From NCBI GenBank assembly GCA_003314535.1, contig POSG01000008.1:1-64000 (forward strand): a stretch of DNA of 64,000 nucleotides, written 5' to 3'. The stretch is from Geobacter sp. Its GTDB lineage: Bacteria > Desulfobacterota > Desulfuromonadia > Geobacterales > Geobacteraceae. Positions 19,687-28,362 of the stretch are shown one piece after another. Under the pieces are notes generated by a model. It was not told the origin of the DNA, searched no databases, and saw only the letters and a list, made by a program, of their open reading frames with translations. Each line of letters starts with the position of its first letter. Position 1 is the first letter of the stretch. A program made the position numbers and the translations under genes.

Positions 19687-19904
19687 GTTCCTACCTCCGT
19701 ATGGCAGGGGCGAAACGGAATGCTCTCTCGATTCGCCCAATAGTGACATATATTGTCAGGAATATTCCCGATCGGTACCAATATTCAGCCCCGCTGCAAT
19801 CTCGCAAGACCGCCCGGCTCAAGTCGGACAGGGTTGACGCTCCGGCGCCATGCGCCTGTCGATGGCAAGGTAGCGCCGCCCGCGGCCGGGATGAAAAATT
19901 CTTC
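19687..19904. other. Intergenic region between leuS and the chemosensory operon
   Basis: About 218 bases without a supported gene. It contains the leuS ribosome binding site and presumably the leuS promoter and the end of the chemosensory transcript; I see no clear hairpin plus T-run terminator. Confidence 0.4.
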
Positions 19905-20282
19905 TCAGGAAGCACTCAGAAAAGACCTCGCCAGCTCCAGGATGCGGTTGGCCTGAATCGGCTTGGTTATATAGTCGTCGGCGCCGAGAGCCAGCGCCCG
20001 TTCCCGGTCTTCCCTGGCGCCCTCGGTGGTGATGACGACAATGGGCGTGGCACGGTAATTGGCATCGCTCCTGACAAGGCTCACCAGCTTCAATCCGTCC
20101 ATGATGGGCATGTTGATATCGGTGAAAATGAGGTCGAATTTCTCGGCTGAAAGCTTCTTCAAACCGTCGACGCCATCACTCGCCTCTACGGTTCTGACTC
20201 CGGGCAGCCTCTTGAGCGCGAAAGCTATCAGTTGCCTCATGGTCGGAGAGTCCTCGACGATCAGAATATTGTGAACCGGCAT
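19905..20282 (-). CDS. CheY-like single-domain response regulator
   Basis: 125 residues, one receiver domain. Acidic pair E10-D11, phosphoacceptor D55 in FTDINMP, Thr in ITTEG, and Lys in TKPI. The start is the ATG at 20282 with AAGGAG upstream; a longer frame to 20387 runs through a palindromic repeat and is not CheY-like. Last gene of the chemosensory operon. It is very similar in layout to the CheY at the head of the operon (30463), so the system has two stand-alone receivers, one of which may act as a phosphate sink. Confidence 0.9.
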   Translation of the reverse strand: MPVHNILIVEDSPTMRQLIAFALKRLPGVRTVEASDGVDGLKKLSAEKFDLIFTDINMPIMDGLKLVSLVRSDANYRATPIVVITTEGAREDRERALALGADDYITKPIQANRILELARSFLSAS

Positions 20283-20313
20283 GGCAGTATCTCCTTCATA
20301 ACAAATCCTGCTT

Positions 20314-20353
20314 GGTTTCCATCCGGTAACGGTCTTTTTTCGACCAGGAAACC
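20314..20353. repeat. Palindromic repeat family, copy D (40 bases, half element)
   Basis: GGTTTCC and GGAAACC bracket GGTC/GACC and the CCGGATGGAAAC end shared with copies A-C. It lies in opposite orientation to A-C relative to the genes, upstream of the cheY start and 33 bases past the TAG of the GAF gene. A second small hairpin (TGTC...GACA, 20360-20386) sits beside it. Confidence 0.6.
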
Positions 20354-20386
20354 ATCTTGTGTCTTTCCGGAGGTTCCGGAGGGACA

Positions 20387-21211
20387 CTACTTGGTAAGCA
20401 GTTCAAGAAAACCCTGGATGGTGGAAAGCTTCCGTTCGGATTCCGAATACAAGCGGGAGCTGAAAATGGCGGTCGCAGCGTGACCGGCCAGCAGGGTGAA
20501 AAGCTCGAAATCCACCGGGGCGAATTCCTTCTTCTGGATCAGAAGCTTGTAGATGACGATCACGCCGATGACGTGTTCCTTGATTTTCAACGGGATGCAG
20601 GCCATGGGATCCATGAGGTCCCGCTGGTAGGCGGACACGTCCGCGGCAAAGTGGCTTTCACCCGTCTCCGCAACCCTGCCGACCACGCTGCGGCCCAGTT
20701 TGATCGGGGGAATGTCTTCACGGGCAATGCCTTCCGTGGCGACCGCATTGAGATCCTGCGTCTTTTCGTCGAGCAGCAGGATCGCGAATTCCTCGGCGCC
20801 TATGAGATTTATGATGATCTCGATGATGATCTGGAGAACTTCACGGAAATCAAGGGTCGAATGGAGCTGGAAGCTGGCTATGTAGAGATTGGCCAGATTG
20901 TTGTTCTCAGCTTCGATCTCCACGTAACGGGTGGCGAAATCCTGGTTTTCCCGTTCCACGCTGGCCATGCGCTCCAGCAGATGCTGCTTTTCGTTTTCCA
21001 GTTCGGCTATCCGCTCCGCAAGCTTGTTGCTGGTATCGGTTTGAGCCCCGCTCCCGCCATGGGTCAGCAACCGCTGTTCCAGCTGGACCAGGCGGTAGCG
21101 GAGCAGTTCATTCTCCTTCAAGAGCTCCTGGGTAAACTCGGCCCCTTTCTTGAAAAGCTGAAGGAACTCCTCCGCCCTCCCCGAAACGCCCTTTTCCTCA
21201 TCAATCGCCAT
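20387..21211 (-). CDS. Coiled-coil and GAF-domain protein
   Basis: 274 residues. Residues about 15-100 are a long charged coiled coil (AEEFLQLFKKGAEFTQEL through ENEKQHLLERMASVEREN). About 110-260 form a GAF domain (LHSTLDFREVLQIIIEII, EEFAILLLDEKT, GRSVVGRVAETGES, IPLKIKEHVIGVIVIYK). GAF domains bind small ligands or mediate dimer contacts. Placed between cheB and cheY in the operon, it may supply soluble sensory input or a scaffold, which matters because no transmembrane receptor is encoded here. No output domain is present. Confidence 0.82.
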   Translation of the reverse strand: MAIDEEKGVSGRAEEFLQLFKKGAEFTQELLKENELLRYRLVQLEQRLLTHGGSGAQTDTSNKLAERIAELENEKQHLLERMASVERENQDFATRYVEIEAENNNLANLYIASFQLHSTLDFREVLQIIIEIIINLIGAEEFAILLLDEKTQDLNAVATEGIAREDIPPIKLGRSVVGRVAETGESHFAADVSAYQRDLMDPMACIPLKIKEHVIGVIVIYKLLIQKKEFAPVDFELFTLLAGHAATAIFSSRLYSESERKLSTIQGFLELLTK

Positions 21212-21223
21212 TGCGCGCTCCTC

Positions 21224-22300
21224 TCAGAATCTATCCCCGCCCGTACCGCAGCGAATCATGATTTCTTCGGAAATTCTCTCAAGTGGTACTATTGCATCCA
21301 CCATGCCGGTGGCAATGGCCGCCCTCGGCATTCCGAAAATCACCGCCGTCTCCTCTGATTCGGAAACGACCTGTCCACCCGCCTCCTTGATCGCCCGCAC
21401 CCCGAGGCTTCCGTCGCTGCCCATCCCGGTCAGGACTACCCCGAGCAAGCGCGGGCCGAAAATATCGGCGCATGACTGGAACATCCTGTCAACGGACGGT
21501 ATGCAGTGGTCCGTCGCCTGAGGTTCCAGGAGGCGAACCCTGACCTCGCCGTCAGACTCCTGGAAAATCATGTTCCTGCCGCCGGGCGCAATCAACGCCG
21601 TTCCCGGCCGGACCGGATCGCCGTCGATTGCTTCGGCCACGGAGAAAGAGGCTATCCTGTTCAGCCTCTCGGCAAAGGCCCGCGTGAACCCGGCCGGCAT
21701 GTGCTGGGAAACCGCGATGCAGAACGGAATATCGCCGGGCAGTTCCTCGAAGATAACCTGCAATGCGGGAGGCCCCCCGGTCGAGGCGCCGATCGCCAGC
21801 AAGGAAACGGCGTCCTTTCTGCCCTTCGGCCGCGAGATTCCGGCCCGCTGCTTTTTCGCCGCAGCGGCGGGAAGGGATTCCCCCCTTTTCCGGATGCTGG
21901 ACATGTTGAGATTGAAAACACCCTGGACCTTTTCCGTCAGATCGTCGCAGATCGCGTTCAGCGCGTCTGAAGGATCGGCTGTGGGTTTGAGTATGAAATC
22001 GACAGCGCCCAGCTCCAGTGCCCTGAAGACCCGTTCGTCTCCACCGAGCGAGCTGACCACGATGACCGGAACCGGGCGGTTCTTCATGATGATGCGCAGC
22101 AGGGTGAAACCGTCCATCCGCGGCATCTCCAGGTCGAGCGTCACCAGGTCCGGCTTCAGCTCCATGAAACGCCGTATTCCCTCTTCGCCGTCAACGGCAT
22201 AGCCGACCACTTCAACGCCGGGGATCCCTTCCAGAATCCTGGATATCGTCCTCCTGTTGAAGGCCGAATCGTCGATTACCAGCACCCGGATCGTCTTCAC
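21224..22300 (-). CDS. cheB: Chemotaxis methylesterase/deamidase CheB
   Basis: 358 residues. The N-terminal receiver has phosphoacceptor D56 in [11 protein letters not shown]; a linker follows, then the methylesterase domain with catalytic Ser in IGASTGGP, His in [10 protein letters not shown] and Asp in LTGMGSDG. CheB removes methyl groups from receptor glutamates. The start GTG at 22300 overlaps the cheR stop as GTGA with GGGAGG upstream; the earlier ATG at 22321 is an alternative. Its presence with CheR implies methylated receptors encoded elsewhere in the genome. Confidence 0.95.
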   Translation of the reverse strand: MKTIRVLVIDDSAFNRRTISRILEGIPGVEVVGYAVDGEEGIRRFMELKPDLVTLDLEMPRMDGFTLLRIIMKNRPVPVIVVSSLGGDERVFRALELGAVDFILKPTADPSDALNAICDDLTEKVQGVFNLNMSSIRKRGESLPAAAAKKQRAGISRPKGRKDAVSLLAIGASTGGPPALQVIFEELPGDIPFCIAVSQHMPAGFTRAFAERLNRIASFSVAEAIDGDPVRPGTALIAPGGRNMIFQESDGEVRVRLLEPQATDHCIPSVDRMFQSCADIFGPRLLGVVLTGMGSDGSLGVRAIKEAGGQVVSESEETAVIFGMPRAAIATGMVDAIVPLERISEEIMIRCGTGGDRF

Positions 22301-23178
22301 CTCACGCCTCCCGCCACGCAACCGCTCAACGGCTTGCGATAAACCATGTCGTTCTTTAGATGCCTGAGTGTGAATGCGGTTGTGGTGTTCAGGAGAGACT
22401 CCGAGTGCCCGAGAAGCAGATAGCCGCCATCACGGAGCGTGCGGTAAAACGATTCGACAACCCTCCTCTTTGCCACCTGGTCGAAATATATGATCACGTT
22501 GCGGCAGAAAATGATATCCATCTTCCCCAGGAGGATCATCCGGTCTTCATCCAGAAGGTTGAGATGGCTGATCGTGACCAGCTCCCTGACATCGTCCCTG
22601 ATCCGGAACAGGCCGTCCTGTTCCTGGAAGAAGCGGCGCATGCGGCCTTCATGGGTGGTCCTGAAAGAGGATTTTCCGTAGATCCCCTTCCTGGCATGCT
22701 GGATGACCCGCTGGCTGATGTCGGTCCCTATGATTTCCACTTTCCAGCCCTGGAAAGACCGGGCCTCCAGGACCAGCATGGCAATGGTGTACGGTTCCTC
22801 GCCGGTTGAGCAGCCGGCGCTCCAGATACGCAGGGTGCGGTCCCCCCGCTTCTCCTTTTCCGCCTTGAGTTCCGGCAGGATCTCCTGTGAAAAGGCATTC
22901 AGCTGGAACTCTTCACGGAAGAAGTAGGTCTCGTTGGTCGTGAGCACGTCCATGATGTCCGAAAGCTCCTGCTCCCTGTCACGACCGTATTTCAGAAACA
23001 GGTAATACTCCCTGAAGCTCGGCAGCTTGTGAACAAAGAGCCGGCAGGCAAGGCGCTTCTCCAGCAGGTATCTGGCTTCGCTGTCGAAATAAAGGCCGCA
23101 GTGCCCGTGGACCAGATCTCGGATGAGGCGGTATTCTTCCTCTGTCATGCGGACTTCCGGCTCAGTTCTTAGAATCAT
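22297..23178 (-). CDS. cheR: Chemotaxis methyltransferase CheR
   Basis: 293 residues. An N-terminal helical domain ([22 protein letters not shown]) precedes a SAM-binding domain with [23 protein letters not shown], the NLLD and FCRNVIIYF motifs. CheR methylates receptor glutamates using SAM. It overlaps the HEAT gene upstream and cheB downstream by 4 bases each, so the three are tightly coupled. No C-terminal TPR or receptor-tethering extension is seen. Confidence 0.95.
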   Translation of the reverse strand: MILRTEPEVRMTEEEYRLIRDLVHGHCGLYFDSEARYLLEKRLACRLFVHKLPSFREYYLFLKYGRDREQELSDIMDVLTTNETYFFREEFQLNAFSQEILPELKAEKEKRGDRTLRIWSAGCSTGEEPYTIAMLVLEARSFQGWKVEIIGTDISQRVIQHARKGIYGKSSFRTTHEGRMRRFFQEQDGLFRIRDDVRELVTISHLNLLDEDRMILLGKMDIIFCRNVIIYFDQVAKRRVVESFYRTLRDGGYLLLGHSESLLNTTTAFTLRHLKNDMVYRKPLSGCVAGGVR

Positions 23179-25196
23179 CGGAGAGCGTCCAGTATCTCCG
23201 CGATCCGTGCCTTGACGAGGTCGTCGCTTTCGGTCTTAAGCGCCCGCTCCAGGCTTGGGACCGCATTCCGCCCACGCCGTTTGGCAAGCAACTCGGCAAA
23301 GGCGCTCCTAATGCCCCAGTGGGAGTGAGTGAACAACAAGTCACCCTGTTCATCAAGCCATGGATCATCCTGCTCCGCCAGAATCCGGAACGCAAAAGCG
23401 GCGACATCGCAATCGCTGCTTTTCAGGGCTTCGCGGATCAGTGCGAAGGATTTTTCACTTTCCAGGCGGCCAAGCGCCTCCAGAGCCGCAAGCTTGACCA
23501 CGCCGCTCTCCGTTTTCAATGCATTTTCCAGTTCCGCAAGCACGGGCCGGCCGCCGATCATTCCCAGGCTCTTCAATCCCGCGCTTCGAACCCATGGATC
23601 GGGATCCCGCGCAACCAGCAGCAACGGTTCCAGGACATCTTCCCGCTTCGATTCGCCGAGCGCCTCCGCCGCGGCAATCCTGACCGCCGGGTTTTCATCC
23701 GTCAGCGCCAGGGTGAGATGATGCACGGCATCGTCATCGGCAAGTCCGGCAGATCCCTGCACCGCCGCCTTCCGCACCATGTCGTCCGCGTCTTTCATCA
23801 TGAGCGCAAGCCGCGCACCGTCGCGAAGCACACCGAAGAGGACCGCAGCGTAGCGCCTTTTTTCCGGTTCGGGCTGCTGAGACAACACCAGGGCCTCGCG
23901 GCCGACCGATGCGTCTCCCGTTGCCGCGAGAAGTTCCATGGACTGCAGGGCGGCTGCCCTCACGTCCTGGTCGAAGTCGTTGAGCATCAACGCCATTTCC
24001 GTCACGAGTTCCATCAGCCCGATCCTGCCTGCCGCGCGGACGGCCGACTCCCGGACCTGGGGAACGGAATCCGCCATCCCCGAACTGATGATCGACCGGC
24101 AACCCGCAAGGCCCAGGTCCCCGCATAGGCAGAGTATCATGTAACGTTCGCCCTCATCCGCCCGAAGGTATTCTTCATTGAGGAGCGCTTCGGTGCCTGC
24201 CCCCATGGAGCGCAGCGCTTGCAGGCAGTCGGGCAGCAGCTGCTCATTGCCGCAGGCATGCAGAACCGGACCCGCGGCGTCGGCATCGCCGATCAAGCCC
24301 AAAAGCCTTATCACGAGCCTGTGCAGCAGGACGTCAGGACTGTCCAGGAGGTCCAGGAGGCTCTTGACGACCGGTGTCCCCCTCAGGCCGGCAAGATGAG
24401 AATCCACGGCACCGGCGACCCTGTCGGAAGGCAGCCGCTCCCTGACAGCCATCAGCCCCTTGACCGCAGCTTCGCGGCACCCCCTGGAAGGCTCGGAAAA
24501 CCCTTTGACCAGGATGGGGACCGACTCAAGTGCGCCGACGGATCCGAGGCATTCATAGACCGCCTTTTTCAGCAGGGGGTCTTCCATGAAAGGTGAAACA
24601 GCCTCCATCGGCACCGGCTGGCCGATACGCCCCAGGGCCTCGAGGATCGTGAACCTCAAGGTAAGGTCGGGCCTGCGCAATGCGGCCAGCAGCGGTTCCA
24701 CCGCGGAACGGGATCCCACCTTGCCCAGGTTTTCCGCAGCAGCGACCCTGACGTTGGGATCATCATCCCCGAGGGCATCGACGAGTGACGGCAACGATGA
24801 CTCGTCGCCGATGTCCCCGAGGATATCGACCACGAACTTGCGCACGTCGGGGTCTCCGTCATGGACCCGCGCCTGCAGCAGGGGGATTGATGCCGGGCCC
24901 AGCCCGACAAGCGCCTCGACCGCGGAACTCCTCAAACCGGCATTGTCCTGCGACCTCAAGAGTTCGAACACCTCCGCGGCATATTCACGTGCTCCGGCCG
25001 ACGCCAGGAATCCCTCTACCGCCTCTTTCCTCACCCGCCAGCTGCAGTCCCCCATGGCCTGGAAAAGATGCCCCCTGACCAGGGCGATCGGTCCGGCGGC
25101 AACGGATATGACCGCGCAGCGGCGCGTTTCCTCGTCGGGCGAAGAAAGGTCCGTTACTGCGGCCAGCGGGTCAAGGGCGGTGCGATCGTCTGTCAT
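23175..25196 (-). CDS. HEAT/PBS lyase-type repeat protein in chemosensory operon
   Basis: 673 residues built of about twenty ~31-residue helical repeats (typical unit: LGDDDPNVRVAAAENLGKVGSRSAVEPLLAAL). Such superhelical arrays are protein-binding scaffolds. No enzymatic motif is visible. It is coupled by 4-base overlaps to the zinc-ribbon receiver gene upstream and cheR downstream. HEAT proteins recur in non-flagellar chemosensory clusters of deltaproteobacteria, so a scaffold linking CheR/CheB or receivers to an output is a fair inference. Confidence 0.88.
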   Translation of the reverse strand: MTDDRTALDPLAAVTDLSSPDEETRRCAVISVAAGPIALVRGHLFQAMGDCSWRVRKEAVEGFLASAGAREYAAEVFELLRSQDNAGLRSSAVEALVGLGPASIPLLQARVHDGDPDVRKFVVDILGDIGDESSLPSLVDALGDDDPNVRVAAAENLGKVGSRSAVEPLLAALRRPDLTLRFTILEALGRIGQPVPMEAVSPFMEDPLLKKAVYECLGSVGALESVPILVKGFSEPSRGCREAAVKGLMAVRERLPSDRVAGAVDSHLAGLRGTPVVKSLLDLLDSPDVLLHRLVIRLLGLIGDADAAGPVLHACGNEQLLPDCLQALRSMGAGTEALLNEEYLRADEGERYMILCLCGDLGLAGCRSIISSGMADSVPQVRESAVRAAGRIGLMELVTEMALMLNDFDQDVRAAALQSMELLAATGDASVGREALVLSQQPEPEKRRYAAVLFGVLRDGARLALMMKDADDMVRKAAVQGSAGLADDDAVHHLTLALTDENPAVRIAAAEALGESKREDVLEPLLLVARDPDPWVRSAGLKSLGMIGGRPVLAELENALKTESGVVKLAALEALGRLESEKSFALIREALKSSDCDVAAFAFRILAEQDDPWLDEQGDLLFTHSHWGIRSAFAELLAKRRGRNAVPSLERALKTESDDLVKARIAEILDALR

Positions 25197-26170
25197 TGCG
25201 GATTCAACCTCCCCTCGGCAAGCTCCCGCCTTTTCCCGGAAATGAACTCTTCGAAGGCTTCCTCCAGGTAGGAAGTTCCCCCGCGGATATCTTCAGGGAA
25301 GCGCTCGTTGTACAGGCGGCGCCCCTCCCGGATGTCATCTGCCAGGAGCTCGTAGAACGTGCCGTTCATGACCCCGTCATCCACCTTTTTCTGATTGTAG
25401 AGGGCAATGTCGGTCACTATGATTCTGGCAAGCCTACGGGCCTTCACGACGGATTCCGCCTCGGGCTGTTCCGCGCTCACGCTGGTCTTGAGCTCTTCAT
25501 CATTGCGGAGGTCCTCGCAGACGGCATTCTTTTCTTCAAGTTCGCGGTCCGGGACCGCCTCGCCGGATGCCTCGCCCTCGCCGACATTGTCCTCAGGGCA
25601 GTCTCCGGTCTGATCGAGCGCACTCTGGCCGAAAACCAGGCAGGAAATCTTGGCTGCAAGACTATCGGGGATATGATGCTTTTCGATGTAGTCATCTGCG
25701 CCGTACAGTGCTTTGGGCTCTCTCTTGTACCGGGTCTTGTCGTAAATGGAAGCGAGCAGGATCGTTTTGACGGTCGAGAGAGCGGGATTGTTCCGTATCC
25801 TGTCGCAGATTTCGAAGCCGTAAACAGTCGGCAGGGCGACATCCACCAGCACCACGTCCGGAACCTGTTCCTCGATCAGGTCGAGGGCGGCTTGGCCGTC
25901 GTGACAGCATATGACCCTGAATGGTTCAGAGGAGAGCACCTGTTCCACCGAAGCACAGAAATCAGGGCTCTCGTTTGCGACCAGCACCGTGACGTCCCTC
26001 GTGCCGGAAGCCGCTTCGGGGCCGGGCGGGGGCAACGTCCGGGCCGGCTGCAATCCGGAAATGCGAAACGCGGTATCGCAGCGGCTGCAGCGCAGGACCA
26101 TGCGTTCAGCCTTTATCCTCGAATCGTCCAGCAGGTAACGTGTCCTGCATTTGGGGCATCCAACCAGCAT
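25193..26170 (-). CDS. Zinc-ribbon plus receiver-domain protein
   Basis: 325 residues. An MJ0042/TIGR02098-type zinc ribbon at the start (C5, C8, C28, C31, with FRI after the last Cys) is followed by a Pro-rich linker and a receiver-like domain (about 55-175) with phosphoacceptor Asp in VVLVDVALPTVYGFEICD. An acidic linker leads to a helical C-terminal domain (KARRLARIIVTDIALYNQKKV ...) found in other Geobacter regulators. I favour ATG 26170; a TTG at 26212 would add 14 residues. It overlaps the HEAT gene. Possible alternate output receiver for CheA. Confidence 0.78.
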   Translation of the reverse strand: MLVGCPKCRTRYLLDDSRIKAERMVLRCSRCDTAFRISGLQPARTLPPPGPEAASGTRDVTVLVANESPDFCASVEQVLSSEPFRVICCHDGQAALDLIEEQVPDVVLVDVALPTVYGFEICDRIRNNPALSTVKTILLASIYDKTRYKREPKALYGADDYIEKHHIPDSLAAKISCLVFGQSALDQTGDCPEDNVGEGEASGEAVPDRELEEKNAVCEDLRNDEELKTSVSAEQPEAESVVKARRLARIIVTDIALYNQKKVDDGVMNGTFYELLADDIREGRRLYNERFPEDIRGGTSYLEEAFEEFISGKRRELAEGRLNPQ

Positions 26171-26260
26171 GTGCTCTCTCGCTTCCCTTGGCAGACTTTT
26201 GAAATTTTTCAACAGCCTGCCAGATGTCAGCCATGATGTAATCCCCTGATCCGTCAGAGG

Positions 26261-26743
26261 TCAGACCAGGGACCCGCCAGACATGAATTCAAGCAGACCG
26301 TCGGATTCACTGCTGTCAAGCAGGGAATCCGGATTCACCAGCATTACGAATTTATGCCTGACCAGACACACCCCCAGCAGATATCGCCGTCCGCCGAACC
26401 TCACGACTTCAGGGGGGGGACGGATATCGCTTACGGAAACCGTGACAACCTCTGATACCGAGTCGACAGCCAGCCCCACCGGGCGACGGCCGATCATCAC
26501 GATCAGCAACCGGTGGTCGAGAGGGTCCAGGGGCTCCTGCATTCCGAACCTTTTCTTCAGATCCAGTACGGGAATTATGGCACTGCGCAGGTTGATGACC
26601 CCCTCGACGAAGGCAGGAGCGTCCGGCAGCCGCGACAGCTTCTGCGGTTTGATTATTTCCCGCACGCGCATGATGTCGACAGCGAAAGTTTCACTCCCGA
26701 GCCTGAAGCAGACGATTTTGAGTTCGTGGATCTCCCCGTCCAC
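26261..26743 (-). CDS. cheW: CheW-like coupling protein
   Basis: 160 residues, a single CheW domain: VCFRLGSETFAVDIMRVREIIKP, then VEGVINLRSAIIPVLDLKKRFG, LAVDSVSEVV and a C-terminal strand VMLVNPDSLL. CheW bridges receptors and CheA. It is the second of two CheW genes in the operon. The short Ser/Glu-rich C-terminus ends just before the zinc-ribbon receiver gene. Confidence 0.93.
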   Translation of the reverse strand: MDGEIHELKIVCFRLGSETFAVDIMRVREIIKPQKLSRLPDAPAFVEGVINLRSAIIPVLDLKKRFGMQEPLDPLDHRLLIVMIGRRPVGLAVDSVSEVVTVSVSDIRPPPEVVRFGGRRYLLGVCLVRHKFVMLVNPDSLLDSSESDGLLEFMSGGSLV

Positions 26744-26785
26744 CCTAACCCCTTCCCGGCGAATAGCGACCAGTCATTTTGACCA

Positions 26786-27544
26786 TCAGAGCAGAGAAAC
26801 CTCCATAACCTTTTCCAGATCAAGCAGGATGAGCATCCGCCCCCCATGTCGGCCGATTCCCATGACGAACTCCCGGTCGACTCCATCAAGGACCTGCGGC
26901 GCATCCTTTATGGCGGACGACTGGAGGACGACCACCTGGTGGACCTCGTCCACCAGGAGCCCGCTGGCCCCCTCGTCCCCCTTGATGATGATTATCCTTT
27001 CGAGCCCGGTCGGTTCGCCCGGTTCGAAGCCGAGCCTCAAGCGGAGATCGAAAACGGGTATGATCGTGCCCCTGAGCGACAGCACCCCGGCCACGAACCG
27101 CGGCATGCGCGGCACTTCCGTAACCGGTCGCGCCTTGATTATCTCGCGGATGTCCATGAGGCTCACACCGTATTCCTCATCCGCCACCCGGAAGCTGAGA
27201 TACTTTTCCACACCTTCCTCGACATCGGCGGGATTGTTCTCGGATGCTTCCGAAAAATCCGCGGCAGAGCCTGCGGAAAGCCGGCCTGCCAGGATGAGCG
27301 CCCGCGGATCGAAGGGAAGTTCCGCAGCCGGCTGCTCCTCGCCCCCCGGCTTTTCAGCAGAAGCCGTTTCGCAAGGCTCCCCGGTCACCGGCCCGGCCTC
27401 CGGAACCGGGGCCGGCTGCCCGGCAGGCTCCGCGGCTGGGCTCTCCCCGATAGCATGCACATCGTCTTCCGCCAGCTCCGGAACCGTATCGGGCTCCATC
27501 CGCTGTCGCTGTGCCTTTTTACGTATTTCAGCAAGGTTCATCAT
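26786..27544 (-). CDS. cheW: CheW-like protein with long acidic N-terminal extension
   Basis: 252 residues. Residues 1-110 are a low-complexity Pro/Ala/Glu-rich tail; about 115-250 is a CheW domain (YLSFRVADEEYGVSLMDIREII, VAGVLSLRGTIIPVFDLRLRLG, GLLVDEVHQVV, LILLDLEKVM). The start overlaps the end of the ExeA-like gene by 17 bases. Having one plain and one extended CheW suggests different docking partners or array geometry. A CheW-only adapter for the ExeA-like ATPase is an untested possibility. Confidence 0.9.
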   Translation of the reverse strand: MMNLAEIRKKAQRQRMEPDTVPELAEDDVHAIGESPAAEPAGQPAPVPEAGPVTGEPCETASAEKPGGEEQPAAELPFDPRALILAGRLSAGSAADFSEASENNPADVEEGVEKYLSFRVADEEYGVSLMDIREIIKARPVTEVPRMPRFVAGVLSLRGTIIPVFDLRLRLGFEPGEPTGLERIIIIKGDEGASGLLVDEVHQVVVLQSSAIKDAPQVLDGVDREFVMGIGRHGGRMLILLDLEKVMEVSLL

Positions 27545-28361
27545 GTGTCGATCCCGTACCGTGTACGTCCAGTTCTCCCGACAGAGCCTCGATGATCTCC
27601 CCCTCGATCAGGGTCAGGTCACGGGCGAATCCCTCCAGCAGGGCAGCGGTTGCCAGGCTGTTTATCCTGCGGGGTACGCCGCCGGAGAGCTCATGGATCC
27701 TCATGACCGCATCCGGAGAAAAAAGACCGGGCGCCCCGCCAGCGACCCCAAGGCGAAAATCCACGTATTCCAGAGTTTCCTCCAGGCTGAGCGGCCCCAG
27801 GTGGTAGTGTATGCCGATCCTCTGGCAGAGGGGCTCATAGACCGGATCGGCCAGCTTCCGCCGAAGCTCGGGCTGGCCCATGAGGATAACCGCCAGCAGG
27901 TTGCCGTCATCCAGCTGGTAGTTGGTCAACAGCCTTATTTCGTCGAAAATATCCCGCCCCGGGATCATCTGCGCCTCGTCGACCACGACGACCGGCACAA
28001 TACCGTCCGCATGGCAACGGTACATCTGCCCGGTCAGTTCCCTGAGGAGATCATCCTTTGCCGCAGGCGGAGACTCCACCCCGAGATTCCAGGCCAGGAC
28101 CCGGAGAAACTCGACCGGAGCCAGAATCGGGTTGAAAATGAAGCAGAACCGGTAGCCGTCCCCCATGCTGTCCATCAATGCCCTGGACAGGGTGGTCTTG
28201 CCGCTGCCGATGTCTCCGGTCAGGAGCGCCAGCTCACGTTCCTCGACCGCGTACTGCAGCCGCGCCAGTGCTTCTTCATGCCCCCCGCTCAGGTAGAGGA
28301 ACCGCGGATCCGGGGTCTTGCTGAACGGCTTTTCCCGAAGGCCGTAGAACCCCTTGTACAT
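27528..28361 (-). CDS. ExeA-like AAA ATPase
   Basis: 277 residues. It starts MYKGFYGLREKPFSKTPDPRFLYLS, the signature of the GspA/ExeA AAA family. Walker A is GDIGSGKTT (49-57), Walker B VVVVDEAQM (about 124-132), sensor and arginine regions follow (MGQPELRRKL, PRRINSL). Classic ExeA has a membrane and peptidoglycan-binding C-terminus; this one stops after the ATPase domain, so it is cytoplasmic. It sits directly between cheA (1-base gap) and cheW. The link of an ExeA ATPase to chemosensory signalling is unusual and suggests control of a secretion or assembly process. Confidence 0.85.
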   Translation of the reverse strand: MYKGFYGLREKPFSKTPDPRFLYLSGGHEEALARLQYAVEERELALLTGDIGSGKTTLSRALMDSMGDGYRFCFIFNPILAPVEFLRVLAWNLGVESPPAAKDDLLRELTGQMYRCHADGIVPVVVVDEAQMIPGRDIFDEIRLLTNYQLDDGNLLAVILMGQPELRRKLADPVYEPLCQRIGIHYHLGPLSLEETLEYVDFRLGVAGGAPGLFSPDAVMRIHELSGGVPRRINSLATAALLEGFARDLTLIEGEIIEALSGELDVHGTGSTHDEPC

Positions 28362-28362
28362 G

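Noticed and set aside
26110-26236. Possible 42-residue frame starting MADIWQ upstream of the zinc-ribbon receiver gene
   Set aside because: Overlaps the start of the receiver gene in another frame and matches no known protein; ribosome site is weak.
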